Origin: Psychrobacillus mangrovi | GTDB taxonomy: Bacteria; Bacillota; Bacilli; Bacillales_A; Planococcaceae | Reading direction: 5' to 3' | NCBI RefSeq assembly: GCF_037104765.1 | Contig: NZ_JBAWSY010000003.1 | Coordinates: 186,001 to 250,000, forward strand | Length of the DNA: 64,000 nt | Part shown: positions 33,499-42,721 of the stretch, piece after piece | Layout: each line of letters starts with the position of its first letter | Position numbering within the stretch: position 1 is the first letter of the stretch | Translations under genes and position numbers: made by a program | The notes under the pieces: generated by a model | Seen by the model: only the letters and a program-made list of their open reading frames with translations | Databases searched by the model: none | Told to the model about the DNA's origin: nothing

Positions 33499-34690
33499 TA
33501 ATGACCACCTCGTATAATGAATTCATTTTTTTGGCCAAAGTGGTCCAATTGAATTCTTGATTTGCAAAAATAGCAGCACTTCTACCTAGTTTGTTCGTGA
33601 AGTTTCTATTGAATAATACGGTACTCATTGCCTGGGCTAAATTATGTTCATTTCCTTTTTCAATATGCAATCCGGTAACTTTATTTTGTACTACATCTTT
33701 TAATCCACCAACTTTAGATGCGATAACAGGACATCCGCAAGCCTGTGCTTCTGCAGCAACCATCCCAAATGATTCATAGAAAGAGGGTACTACTACTGCA
33801 GTGGCATTATTAAATATTGTAGCAAGTTGTTTTTGAGATTTCGCACCTACAAATTCAACTCTCTGTTCAAGACCTCTTATAGCAGCACGGAGGTTTCTAT
33901 CCTTCGGTAATTTGCTATATGAATCCACACATTCTGAATCCCCTCCAGCAATTAGAAGTTTCGTAGTAGGTTCAATGTCATTTTTCTCGACAAGAAGACG
34001 GAATGCATTTAGAAGGGTATAGATTCCTTTTGTTTTTTGTAATCTTCCTGCAAATGCAAAATAAGGATTTTTGCGTTCCGTCCTAGCTCTATTTAATGGA
34101 CGGAAAGCTTGATCGACTCCGATAGGAATTACTTTGATAGGAGATGGGTTATCAACAAAACGATGGATGAGATTTTTTTCATTCTTTGTAGTGGCAACAA
34201 TCGAGTCTACAGAGCTTAAAATCATTTTCTCTGTGAAGAGTCTTACAGGTTCTGAAATTCCAGTGGCTTCTTCTTTCGCCACAGCCAACGAATGATTCGT
34301 ATGAACCCATGGTATCATGTAATCAGCTTTTACGTATGAACCTAAAAGTCCTGAAAGCCAGTAATGTGTGTGTACTAAATCGTACGTATTAATATCAATT
34401 GTTTCTTTCATTTCCTTGTAAAATGCAGGGAGTAAATCATATAGTTCACTTTTAGGAACGTAGGTTTTCTTGCCTGCTCCTATTCTAATAACCCGACAAG
34501 AGTAACCAAAATTTTCAATTTGAGGATCTAATGGGTTACACCAATGTGTAATGACATCCACTCTGTTTCCTTCTTTTTCAAGGGATAAAGCAAGTTGCTT
34601 TACATAATTATTTTGACCGCCAGCTTGCTCACTACCTAAGGGAGCGAGGGGATCACCATGATCTGAAATAAATAATATATTTTTTTGCAA
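33467..34690 (-). CDS. GT4 glycosyltransferase, sucrose-phosphate synthase-like
   Basis: 407-aa GT-B glycosyltransferase. The N-terminal loop GGQNNYVKQLA resembles the GGQN-x-YV motif typical of sucrose(-phosphate) synthases and mannosylfructose-phosphate synthase. The C-terminal half has PIGVD, FAGRLQKTKGIYTLL, and the E-x7-E retaining signature in VPSFYESFGMVAAEAQACG. TTG start 34690 follows GGGGAGGA. With the overlapping HAD phosphatase it forms a two-gene module for a non-reducing sugar, most likely a compatible solute. Ordinary teichoic or exopolysaccharide transferases are the alternative, but the partner phosphatase argues against that. Confidence 0.78.
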   Translation of the reverse strand: MQKNILFISDHGDPLAPLGSEQAGGQNNYVKQLALSLEKEGNRVDVITHWCNPLDPQIENFGYSCRVIRIGAGKKTYVPKSELYDLLPAFYKEMKETIDINTYDLVHTHYWLSGLLGSYVKADYMIPWVHTNHSLAVAKEEATGISEPVRLFTEKMILSSVDSIVATTKNEKNLIHRFVDNPSPIKVIPIGVDQAFRPLNRARTERKNPYFAFAGRLQKTKGIYTLLNAFRLLVEKNDIEPTTKLLIAGGDSECVDSYSKLPKDRNLRAAIRGLEQRVEFVGAKSQKQLATIFNNATAVVVPSFYESFGMVAAEAQACGCPVIASKVGGLKDVVQNKVTGLHIEKGNEHNLAQAMSTVLFNRNFTNKLGRSAAIFANQEFNWTTLAKKMNSLYEVVISEKKTIYVSN

Positions 34691-34782
34691 ATTTGTCCTC
34701 CCCTTTCTAGTTATTAAACTATTAATCTACTTCCCTGAAATTAGAATAATTAAACATTCGTTAGTTTATTCATTATAAAAAT

Positions 34783-35411
34783 ACCCTCCTTTTTATCAAA
34801 TAAATAGGAGGGTGTGACTTAACGACACGTTATGAATAATAATAAATCTTCCTAAGGGGTTTCATTGTCCAATTAAAAGTAAAGATAGTAGATATCTATA
34901 AGGAATTGTTTAGTAAAGTAAGGACTACCACAAGGACTCCAGTGGAAACTGCTAGAGCAGAAGACCCCGCAGGAACGCGAGTGAGGACACTGAAAAAATA
35001 AGGTTTTAAATTACTTAATTGTTTTTTGAACAGAAAGTGCCTTCTCTATATAGAAGCATACAATAGTTGATATTCGTTTCAGGCGGCGACTCCAGCCAGA
35101 ATAGCATGAGCTGAAGACCCTAGACTGAGCGTAGCGAAATTAATTTTTGCGACGAGCTTGCGCAGGAGCGAGGGAAGCGGCTGAAGCCATGCCGGCGGAA
35201 AGCGTCCGCCAGGAACGGAAATCAACGGTACACATACTCGCTAAGAGATACCTTGAAGAGTTTTTCAGTGCCCTCACGCGAGTAGACGAGGAGGCTGAAG
35301 CCAAGCCTACGGAAAGCGAAGTGGTGGTCCTTGCCGAATTTAATATACAACTCTAGGCACCCCAAATTGAGTTTGCCACAGACCCTCCTTATATCAAATA
35401 AAAAGGAGGGT
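34783..35411. repeat. GC-rich mobile-like repeat, copy C, flanked by a duplicated stem-loop
   Basis: Between the glycosyltransferase and ysoA. The stem-loop ACCCTCCT...AGGAGGGT with loop core TATCAAATAAA occurs at 34783-34813 and again, same orientation, at 35382-35411 (28 of 31 positions alike). Inside, 35058-35226 carries the GTTGATTT unit in the orientation opposite to A and D, interrupted by a 34-nt insertion (35138-35171), and 35233-35280 matches copy A (10025-10066) reversed. A GGGGTT...TGTCCAAT module (34856) also occurs in A (9849). No transposase. An ORF crossing it (35147-35356) is not credible. Confidence 0.65.
35147..35356 (+). other. Non-coding ORF in repeat C
   Basis: A 69-codon open frame lies over the GC-rich core of repeat C, partly in the segment that reads in reverse orientation in A and D. 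It has no ribosome-binding site, and its sequence follows the repeat structure rather than a protein. Listed so that it is not mistaken for a gene. Confidence 0.3.
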
Positions 35412-35500
35412 ATTTACAATTGGATACAATTATGAATAGGAAAAAGTACAAAAGTGAGATAGTATATACATATTAGCGATTGTAAAGGTAGGCGAGTTAG

Positions 35501-36499
35501 TTGAAAAAAAAACATTATAGCCTAAAAAACAATGAGAATATTATATTTTTTCCGGGAATGATTGATAAACTAATTGAAGACGGTTTAGCATTTGCTGAAG
35601 AAAATAATTATATAAAAGCAACAGAATGTTTTGATGAAGCAAAGAAGTATGTTGAATTAGATGACATGATTATAAGTATATATATTCTCGCTCTATTAGA
35701 AACGAAAAGGCAACAGGAAGCGAAGGAAATATGTGAGGATTTAATGAAGAAAAGGTCGCCAATGTTTGAACAAATCGTTGAATTATATTTGACAATATTA
35801 CTTGATTTGAAGGAATATGGTGAAGTAGATAAAGTATTAAACAAATTGCTTGTCGATAGAAGATTTCCAAATGATCGAAAGCAAAATTTTCTTCAACTGA
35901 AAGAACTAAGTGGAAAACTCGCCAAAGAACAAGAAAGTCTACTAGACACGGATCATTCATCCAAACCCGACAATGAAAAGTTTATTATGAATAAATTTAC
36001 AAAGCTAAGCATTGAAGAGCAGGAACAATTGTTACAAGAATCTTTTTTTCGAGACGTTACAGATATCGTTCCAAACATTAGGGATATAGCAGAAAATAGA
36101 AATATATATCCAGCCATTCGATCCCTTGCGCTTTTAGTACTTGGAGCTCTTGGTGAAACAGACGAAGTAACGATTGAAAAATATGGGTATAAAGAAAAGG
36201 TTAACCCTGTTAATCCACCTACTCCAAATGCAGTCGACCGTATAGAATCTATTAATCAACATATACATGAATTTTTAGAAAAAGATCCTTCTAAATTTGA
36301 AATGACGATCGGATTAGTTCATAGTCATGCGTATGCACTGTTCCCGTTTGATTGGTTTGGATATAGTGATCAAATAGTTGCAAAAGGGTATGTGGATTTT
36401 GTCGAATCATTATTCGGAGATGAGTCTGGACAAGCAGATGAATTAAATGAACTGATCAAATTGTTAGAAAAATCAACAGTAATAGTTGAAGAGGAATAA
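35501..36499 (+). CDS. ysoA: TPR-repeat protein (YsoA-like)
   Basis: 332-aa cytosolic protein. The N-terminal half has TPR-like helical pairs (GLAFAEENNYIKATECFDEAKKYVELDDMIISIYILALLETKRQQEAKEI split over about residues 28-75). The rest is helical with a conserved-looking FPFDWFGYSDQIVAKGYVDFVESLF segment near 285. Position directly upstream of tig matches B. subtilis ysoA. TTG start 35501 follows AGGTAGG. Function unknown; likely protein-protein interaction. Confidence 0.75.
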   Translation: MKKKHYSLKNNENIIFFPGMIDKLIEDGLAFAEENNYIKATECFDEAKKYVELDDMIISIYILALLETKRQQEAKEICEDLMKKRSPMFEQIVELYLTILLDLKEYGEVDKVLNKLLVDRRFPNDRKQNFLQLKELSGKLAKEQESLLDTDHSSKPDNEKFIMNKFTKLSIEEQEQLLQESFFRDVTDIVPNIRDIAENRNIYPAIRSLALLVLGALGETDEVTIEKYGYKEKVNPVNPPTPNAVDRIESINQHIHEFLEKDPSKFEMTIGLVHSHAYALFPFDWFGYSDQIVAKGYVDFVESLFGDESGQADELNELIKLLEKSTVIVEEE

Positions 36500-36629
36500 T
36501 GTTGAAAGTATATGCATCTATGCTATAATATACAAGTTGTCAATATAATTAGTGAAAAACTGTTCTGTATGTATGAGTGTATTATACAGATGCTAAATTA
36601 TTGTAAATTATTTTTTGGAGGTAGAATAT

Positions 36630-37922
36630 ATGTCAATGGATTTGTCTGTAAAATGGGAAAAACAAGAAGGCAATAATGGTTTATTAACAGTAGAAGTTAC
36701 TGCAGAAGAAGTAGCAAAAGGGTTAGATCAAGCGTTTAAAAAAGTAGTTAAACAGATTAACGTACCAGGTTTCCGTAAAGGGAAAATGCCACGTCAAATG
36801 TTCGAAAAAATGTATGGTGTAGAATCATTATTCCAAGATGCATTAGATATCATTCTTCCACATGCTTATGGGCATGCTGTTGAAGATGCTGGAATTAACC
36901 CAGTGGATCAACCAGAAATCGATATCGTTACAATGGAAAAAGGTCAGCCTTTAGTTTTCACTGCTAAAGTTGTTGTAAAACCAGAAGTAACTCTAGGAGA
37001 CTATAAAGGTCTGGAAGTAACAAAATTAGAAGAAACTGTAACTGACGAAGAAATCGATGAGCAACTACAAAGCCAACAAGCTCGTTTAGCTGAACTTGTT
37101 GTAAAAGAAGATGCAATCGTTGAAGGCGATACTGCTGTAATCGACTTCGAAGGATTCGTTGATGAAGTTGCATTTGAAGGTGGAGCTGGAACAGATTATC
37201 CATTAGAAATCGGTTCTAACTCATTCATTCCTGGTTTCGAAGAGCAATTAGTTGGTTCAAAAACTGGAGATGCGAAAGATGTTGAAGTAACATTCCCGGA
37301 AGAGTACCATGCTGCTGAATTAGCTGGTAAAGCTGCTACTTTTAAAGTAACTGTTAAAGAAGTTAAAGGTAAAGAACTACCTGAACTTAATGATGACTTT
37401 GCTAAAGAAGTAGATGCTGAAGTAGATGGTATCGACGCTCTACGTGCTAAACTTAAAGAAGTAACTGCTGAAGAGAAAAAACAATTAGCTGCTCAAACAC
37501 TTCGTGATACATTAGTGGAAGCTGCTGCAGAAAATGCAACAATTGATATTCCTGAAGCAATGATTCAAACTGAAACAGATCGCATGCTACAAGAATTTGG
37601 TCAACGTTTACAACAACAAGGTATGAACTTAGACCTTTACTATCAATTCTCTGGTCAAGACGAAGATGCACTTCGTGGTCAAATGGCAGAGGATGCTAAA
37701 AAACGCGTTCAAGTTTCGCTAACATTAGAAGCTATTGCAGAAAAAGAAAATCTTCAAGTAACAGAAGAAGATATTAATACAGAGCTTGAAAAAATGGGAG
37801 CTCAATTCAATATGTCTGCTGAAGATATTAAAAATGCACTTGGTGGTACTTCTGTTCTTGAAAATGACGTTCGTTTCCAAAAAACAGTTGAATTCTTAGT
37901 AGAAAACGCTAAAATTTCATAA
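36630..37922 (+). CDS. tig: Trigger factor (ribosome-associated chaperone and prolyl isomerase)
   Basis: 430-aa trigger factor. The N-terminal ribosome-binding domain carries the signature GFRKGKMPR near residue 47; the FKBP-type PPIase domain lies at about 150-245 (GDTAVIDFEGFVDEVAFEGG, FIPGFEEQLVG), followed by the helical chaperone arms. Start ATG 36630, 7 nt after GGAGGT; a TTG at 36615 would begin inside that site. It is followed by an imperfect terminator and then clpX. Confidence 0.96.
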   Translation: MSMDLSVKWEKQEGNNGLLTVEVTAEEVAKGLDQAFKKVVKQINVPGFRKGKMPRQMFEKMYGVESLFQDALDIILPHAYGHAVEDAGINPVDQPEIDIVTMEKGQPLVFTAKVVVKPEVTLGDYKGLEVTKLEETVTDEEIDEQLQSQQARLAELVVKEDAIVEGDTAVIDFEGFVDEVAFEGGAGTDYPLEIGSNSFIPGFEEQLVGSKTGDAKDVEVTFPEEYHAAELAGKAATFKVTVKEVKGKELPELNDDFAKEVDAEVDGIDALRAKLKEVTAEEKKQLAAQTLRDTLVEAAAENATIDIPEAMIQTETDRMLQEFGQRLQQQGMNLDLYYQFSGQDEDALRGQMAEDAKKRVQVSLTLEAIAEKENLQVTEEDINTELEKMGAQFNMSAEDIKNALGGTSVLENDVRFQKTVEFLVENAKIS

Positions 37923-37950
37923 TTTCACATAAACGCGTTATAATAAATAG

Positions 37951-37988
37951 AACAAGGTACAGCAAAAAATGTCTGTGCCTTGTTTTAT
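37951..37988 (+). terminator. Probable terminator after tig
   Basis: AACAAGGTACAG and CTGTGCCTTGTT pair with one mismatch around a 10-nt loop, followed by TTA. Confidence 0.65.
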
Positions 37989-38089
37989 CCATACATAGAT
38001 TTTCGGATAATTAAAAACATACTTAAACTTATTATTTGATTCCTTGTAAAGAATCTTGTAAGATAATTGCTTGAATAGGGGTGAATATT

Positions 38090-39358
38090 TTGTTCAAATT
38101 TAATGATGAAAAAGGGAACTTAAAATGTTCTTTTTGTGGTAAACCACAAGAACAAGTTCGAAAACTAGTTGCAGGACCTGGCGTATATATTTGTGATGAA
38201 TGTATCGACTTATGTTCTGAAATTGTAGAAGAAGAGCTTGGAGTAGAAGAAGAAGTAGAATTTAAAGAAGTTCCTAAACCAAAAGAAATTTTAGCGATAC
38301 TAGATGAGTATGTAATAGGCCAAGAACGAGCAAAAAAATCACTTGCGGTAGCTGTCTATAACCATTACAAACGAATCAATTCAAATAGCGTGATTGACGA
38401 AGTAGAATTATCTAAGTCAAACATAGTCTTAATAGGACCAACAGGTAGTGGTAAAACATTACTTGCTCAGACTCTTGCACGAATTCTAAACGTACCATTT
38501 GCAATTGCAGATGCTACATCATTAACAGAAGCAGGTTATGTGGGAGAAGATGTAGAAAATATTCTTCTTAAGCTTATTCAGTCTGCGGACTATGATATTG
38601 AACGAGCGGAAAAGGGTATTATTTATATTGACGAAATAGATAAAGTAGCACGTAAATCTGAAAATCCTTCTATTACTCGTGATGTTTCTGGTGAAGGTGT
38701 ACAACAAGCCCTTCTAAAAATATTAGAAGGAACTGTAGCAAGTGTTCCCCCACAAGGAGGACGTAAGCATCCGCATCAAGAATTCATTCAAATCGATACA
38801 ACGAATATTTTGTTTATCGTTGGTGGGGCATTTGATGGAATCGAGCAAATTATTAAACGCCGTTTAGGTGAAAAAGTAATTGGTTTTGGTGCTGATCCAA
38901 ACAAAGTAGAACTAGACCAAGGTACTCCATTATCACAATTAATTCCAGAAGATTTATTGAAATTCGGTTTGATACCAGAGTTTATTGGTCGTTTACCTGT
39001 ATTAGCTAGCTTAGAACAATTAGACGTGAATGCTCTAGTACAAATTTTAACTGAACCTAAAAATGCACTTGCAAAACAATACCAAAAAATGATTGAACTA
39101 GATAATGTGAAATTAACTTTTGAAGATGATGCATTAGAAGAAATAGCGAAACAAGCTATTGAACGTAAAACAGGTGCACGTGGACTTCGTTCTATAATTG
39201 AAAATATCATGCTTGATGTGATGTTCGAACTTCCGTCAAGAGAAGATATTGTAGAATGTGTAATTACCAAAGAAACAATTACTGAAAAAGTATCTCCTAA
39301 GCTTTTATTAGCAGATGGTTCTGAAGTAGAAAAAGACAACGAAAAAACATCGGCTTAA
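38090..39358 (+). CDS. clpX: ATP-dependent Clp protease ATP-binding subunit ClpX
   Basis: 422-aa unfoldase that feeds ClpP. N-terminal zinc domain with CSFCGK and CDECIDLC (residues 14-40), Walker A GPTGSGKT near 120, Walker B IIYIDEID near 184, pore loop GYVGEDVE, and the IGF loop (KVIGFGADP) that docks on ClpP. Start TTG 38090 gives the MFKFNDEKG N-terminus known from B. subtilis, with AGGGGTGA upstream; GTG 38081 lies within that site. lonA follows after about 180 bp. Confidence 0.96.
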   Translation: MFKFNDEKGNLKCSFCGKPQEQVRKLVAGPGVYICDECIDLCSEIVEEELGVEEEVEFKEVPKPKEILAILDEYVIGQERAKKSLAVAVYNHYKRINSNSVIDEVELSKSNIVLIGPTGSGKTLLAQTLARILNVPFAIADATSLTEAGYVGEDVENILLKLIQSADYDIERAEKGIIYIDEIDKVARKSENPSITRDVSGEGVQQALLKILEGTVASVPPQGGRKHPHQEFIQIDTTNILFIVGGAFDGIEQIIKRRLGEKVIGFGADPNKVELDQGTPLSQLIPEDLLKFGLIPEFIGRLPVLASLEQLDVNALVQILTEPKNALAKQYQKMIELDNVKLTFEDDALEEIAKQAIERKTGARGLRSIIENIMLDVMFELPSREDIVECVITKETITEKVSPKLLLADGSEVEKDNEKTSA

Positions 39359-39535
39359 TTATGCCATTGAATAAGCTGGCTTCCAATATGCGCTGCTAAG
39401 TGCAATCAAGGATGTCGGCTTTTTCTCCTTATATAGGAAAAAATGAATGATTTATACTTACTTGTACATATAGAAAAGTTATGCTGTTTAATTAGCAGAA
39501 AAACGGACAGAATTAGAAGGAGGTGACTTCCCAAT

Positions 39536-41851
39536 ATGGCGAAAATAAATGATAGATATTATCCTGTACTACCACTTAGAGGTCTTTTAGTATACCCGAC
39601 AATGGTGTTGCATGTGGATGTTGGACGAGAGAGATCAGTTGCCGCTTTAAATGAAGCGATGCTACGCGAAGAAAAAGTATTTCTTGTAGCACAAAGAGAT
39701 ATGAATATAGAACAACCTACTCCAGAAGATTTATATGATGTCGGAATTTTAGCATTTGTCAAGCAAATGGTGAAGCTGCCAAATGGAACGTATCGTGTGT
39801 TAGTCGAAGGACTGCAAAGGGCTATTTGGGATGATTACAAAGAAAGTGATATGTATGATGAAGTTTCAGTGACTGCCTTTATCGAGCCGACGGAAGCAGA
39901 TCATGAGCATGAAGCGCTTATGCGAACTTTAATACATAACTTTGAAAAGTATTCAAAAGCATCGAAAAGCATATCAGAAGAAACTTATAAATCGGTTATG
40001 GATATCCAAGAGCCAGGTAGACTAGCTGATATGATCGCTTCTCATTTACCATTAAAAGTTTCAGGTAAACAAGAAATATTAGAAATAATGGATGTAAAAG
40101 AACGTTTAGAAATATTAATTAATCGTTTATATAATGAACAAGAAATATTAAATTTAGAGAAGAAAATAAATACACGAGTAAAGCATGCGATGGAAAGAAC
40201 ACAAAAGGAATTTTATCTTCGTGAGCAAATGAAGGCGATTCAAACAGAGCTAGGAGATAAAGAGGGTAAAACTGGTGAAGTTGCTGACCTGAAAAAAAGA
40301 ATTGAAGAAGCAGGTTTGCCGGAAACTACTAAAAAGAATGTGTTAAAAGAATTAGATCGTTATGAGAAACTGCCTACACAAGCGCCTGAGAGTGGAGTCA
40401 TACGAAATTATATTGAATGGATGGTATCGATTCCTTGGTCCAAATCAACGGCAGATCAACTAGATATTAAACGTTCTGAGAAAATTCTAAATCGAGATCA
40501 TGATGGACTAGAATCGGTAAAGGAAAGAGTGTTAGAATATCTAGCTGTTCGTCAGTTAACTAAATCTCTACGTGGTCCAATCCTATGTTTGGCTGGTCCT
40601 CCAGGAGTAGGTAAAACATCCTTGGCTAAATCTATTGCGGAATCATTAGGACGCAATTTTGTTCGTATTTCATTGGGAGGAGTTCGCGACGAATCCGAAA
40701 TTCGCGGACATCGTAGAACTTACGTTGGCTCCATGCCGGGTCGCATTATTCAAGCGATGAAGAAAGCAGGAACAATTAACCCACTAATTTTATTGGATGA
40801 AATTGACAAAATGTCGAATGATTTTAGAGGAGATCCATCCGCAGCAATGCTAGAAGTACTAGATCCTGAGCAAAATAATTCATTTAGCGATCATTATATT
40901 GAAGAGACGTATGATTTATCTAATGTTTTATTTATAGCGACTGCAAACGACTTAAGCACTATTCCTGGCCCATTGCGCGATAGAATGGAAATTATATCAA
41001 TAGCAGGTTATACAGAAATAGAAAAACTATCTATTGCCAAAAATCATTTATTACCGAAACAAGCAAAAGAGCATGGTCTTACGAAAGCCCAGCTACAAGT
41101 GAAAGATGAGGCAATAGTAGACGTAATTCGTCATTACACTCGTGAGGCTGGGGTTAGAAGTCTAGAGCGTGTACTAGCAAATATATGTAGAAAAGCTGCT
41201 TTACAAATTGTATCTGGTACAAAGAAACGTGTGACGATATCGTCGAAAACCTTGGAAGATACAATTGGAAAGAAAAAATTCCGTTACGGACAAGCTGAAA
41301 CCGAAAACCAAATAGGTGTTGCAACTGGCCTAGCTTATACTACAGTTGGGGGAGACACCTTACAAATCGAGGTGTCCTTATCTCCTGGTAATGGTAAGTT
41401 ACAGTTAACAGGGAAGCTTGGAGATGTTATGAAGGAATCGGCACAAACAGCCTTATCTTTTGTTCGTTCAAAAGCTGAATCAATCGGTATAGATCCAAAT
41501 TTCCATGAGAAACATGATATTCATATTCACGTTCCAGAGGGAGCAGTTCCAAAAGATGGACCATCAGCAGGTATTACAATCGTTACTGCTTTAGTTTCTG
41601 CTTTATCCAAACGTCCAATACGACGAGAAGTCGGGATGACTGGGGAAGTGACACTAAGAGGACGAGTATTACCTATCGGTGGATTAAAAGAAAAAACATT
41701 AAGTGCACATCGCGCAGGATTAACTACAATCATTTGTCCAAAAGACAATGAGCGTGATATTGAAGATATACCAGAGAGTGTTCGAGAGGTCTTAACTTTT
41801 AAGCTTGTTTCCGATGCTGAAGAGGTACTTCAAATAGCATTAGAGGAGTGA
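39536..41851 (+). CDS. lonA: ATP-dependent protease LonA
   Basis: 771-aa AAA+ serine protease of the cytosol. The N-terminal LON substrate domain (YYPVLPLRGLLVYPTMVLHV) is followed by Walker A GPPGVGKTSLAKS near residue 355, Walker B PLILLDEIDKMS, and the protease domain with the catalytic Ser in PKDGPSAG near 677 and Lys in GGLKEK near 720. Ribosome-binding site AGGAGGTGA precedes ATG 39536. B. subtilis has lonB between clpX and lonA; it is missing here. The next gene begins 4 bp after its stop. Confidence 0.97.
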   Translation: MAKINDRYYPVLPLRGLLVYPTMVLHVDVGRERSVAALNEAMLREEKVFLVAQRDMNIEQPTPEDLYDVGILAFVKQMVKLPNGTYRVLVEGLQRAIWDDYKESDMYDEVSVTAFIEPTEADHEHEALMRTLIHNFEKYSKASKSISEETYKSVMDIQEPGRLADMIASHLPLKVSGKQEILEIMDVKERLEILINRLYNEQEILNLEKKINTRVKHAMERTQKEFYLREQMKAIQTELGDKEGKTGEVADLKKRIEEAGLPETTKKNVLKELDRYEKLPTQAPESGVIRNYIEWMVSIPWSKSTADQLDIKRSEKILNRDHDGLESVKERVLEYLAVRQLTKSLRGPILCLAGPPGVGKTSLAKSIAESLGRNFVRISLGGVRDESEIRGHRRTYVGSMPGRIIQAMKKAGTINPLILLDEIDKMSNDFRGDPSAAMLEVLDPEQNNSFSDHYIEETYDLSNVLFIATANDLSTIPGPLRDRMEIISIAGYTEIEKLSIAKNHLLPKQAKEHGLTKAQLQVKDEAIVDVIRHYTREAGVRSLERVLANICRKAALQIVSGTKKRVTISSKTLEDTIGKKKFRYGQAETENQIGVATGLAYTTVGGDTLQIEVSLSPGNGKLQLTGKLGDVMKESAQTALSFVRSKAESIGIDPNFHEKHDIHIHVPEGAVPKDGPSAGITIVTALVSALSKRPIRREVGMTGEVTLRGRVLPIGGLKEKTLSAHRAGLTTIICPKDNERDIEDIPESVREVLTFKLVSDAEEVLQIALEE

Positions 41852-41855
41852 AAGC

Positions 41856-42437
41856 ATGAAAGTCAATAACGTAGAACTACTAATAAGTGCTGTAAGACCA
41901 GCTCAATACCCAGAAGGAGATTTACCTGAATTTGCATTAGCTGGAAGATCCAATGTCGGTAAATCTTCTTTTATCAATAAAATGATTGGTCGAAAAAGCA
42001 TGGCTCGAATTTCTTCCAAACCTGGGAAGACTCAAACGTTAAATTTTTATAAATTAGAAGAAGATTTATTATTTGTCGATGTTCCAGGGTATGGGTATGC
42101 AAAGGTCTCTAAAACAGAAAGAGCTGCATGGGGGAAAATGATTGAAACATATTTCACGTCTCGATCAGTTTTAAAAGCAGTAGTTTTAATTGTCGATTTG
42201 AGACATCCTCCAACTGCAGACGATTGCATGATGTACGATTTCTTAAAGCATTATAATATACCATGTATAGTTGTTGCTACGAAGGCTGATAAAATTCCAA
42301 AAGGTAAGTGGGATAAGCATAAGAAAATAGTCAAGGATGAATTGCAAATGGAAAAAAGTGATCCTCTTGTAGTCTTTTCATCTGAAACTGGTCTTGGCTT
42401 CGATGCAGCTTGGGCAGAAATTGAAAGTAGAATGTAA
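41856..42437 (+). CDS. ysxC: Ribosome-biogenesis GTPase YsxC/EngB
   Basis: 193-aa essential GTPase for 50S subunit assembly. G1 GRSNVGKSS near residue 31, G2 KPGKTQTLNFY near 52, G3 DVPGYGYAK near 72, G4 ATKAD near 146. Typical length. It is coupled closely to lonA (4-bp gap, ribosome-binding site GAGTG/AGG within lonA). A long-loop hairpin (42453-42505) ends the unit. Confidence 0.95.
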   Translation: MKVNNVELLISAVRPAQYPEGDLPEFALAGRSNVGKSSFINKMIGRKSMARISSKPGKTQTLNFYKLEEDLLFVDVPGYGYAKVSKTERAAWGKMIETYFTSRSVLKAVVLIVDLRHPPTADDCMMYDFLKHYNIPCIVVATKADKIPKGKWDKHKKIVKDELQMEKSDPLVVFSSETGLGFDAAWAEIESRM

Positions 42438-42452
42438 TTCATAAAAAATAAG

Positions 42453-42506
42453 ATTAAAACTGATTGTTTAGGGAATAACTTCTTCTAAGCAATCAGTTTT
42501 TCTTTG
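42453..42506 (+). terminator. Terminator after ysxC
   Basis: AAACTGATTG and CAATCAGTTT flank a loop of about 23 nt, followed by TTC. Confidence 0.65.
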
Positions 42507-42598
42507 AGGCATTAGATAGCGAATTAGTTAGAAAAATGCGTCTATTAGAACATCGGTCAGTTTCCTTGTAATCGTACTTATTGTTTGTTAATATTAGT

Positions 42599-42613
42599 TT
42601 ATAATAATTCTAA
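42599..42613 (+). promoter_or_regulatory. PerR-like box upstream of hemA
   Basis: TTATAATAATTCTAA differs from the PerR consensus TTATAAT-N-ATTATAA at one position. The B. subtilis hemAXCDBL operon is repressed by PerR, so the match at the same place suggests peroxide-responsive haem synthesis. Confidence 0.65.
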
Positions 42614-42674
42614 TTAAGATGAAGGTTATTTCATAGCTTGTTCACAAATGCTTACAATCATGCAAGAAAAGCTA

Positions 42675-42683
42675 TGGTATAAT
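42675..42683 (+). promoter_or_regulatory. Extended -10 promoter of the hem operon
   Basis: TGG-TATAAT, 39 bp before the hemA start and about 60 bp after the PerR-like box. No clear -35 element. Confidence 0.6.
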
Positions 42684-42721
42684 TGGATTATGAAATGAAC
42701 GTGAAAGGGTGACATGATTCC

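Noticed and set aside
38788..39339. 183-codon minus-strand ORF inside clpX
   Set aside because: Antisense shadow; composition (Ser/Ile/Asn-rich) is the reverse of clpX coding.
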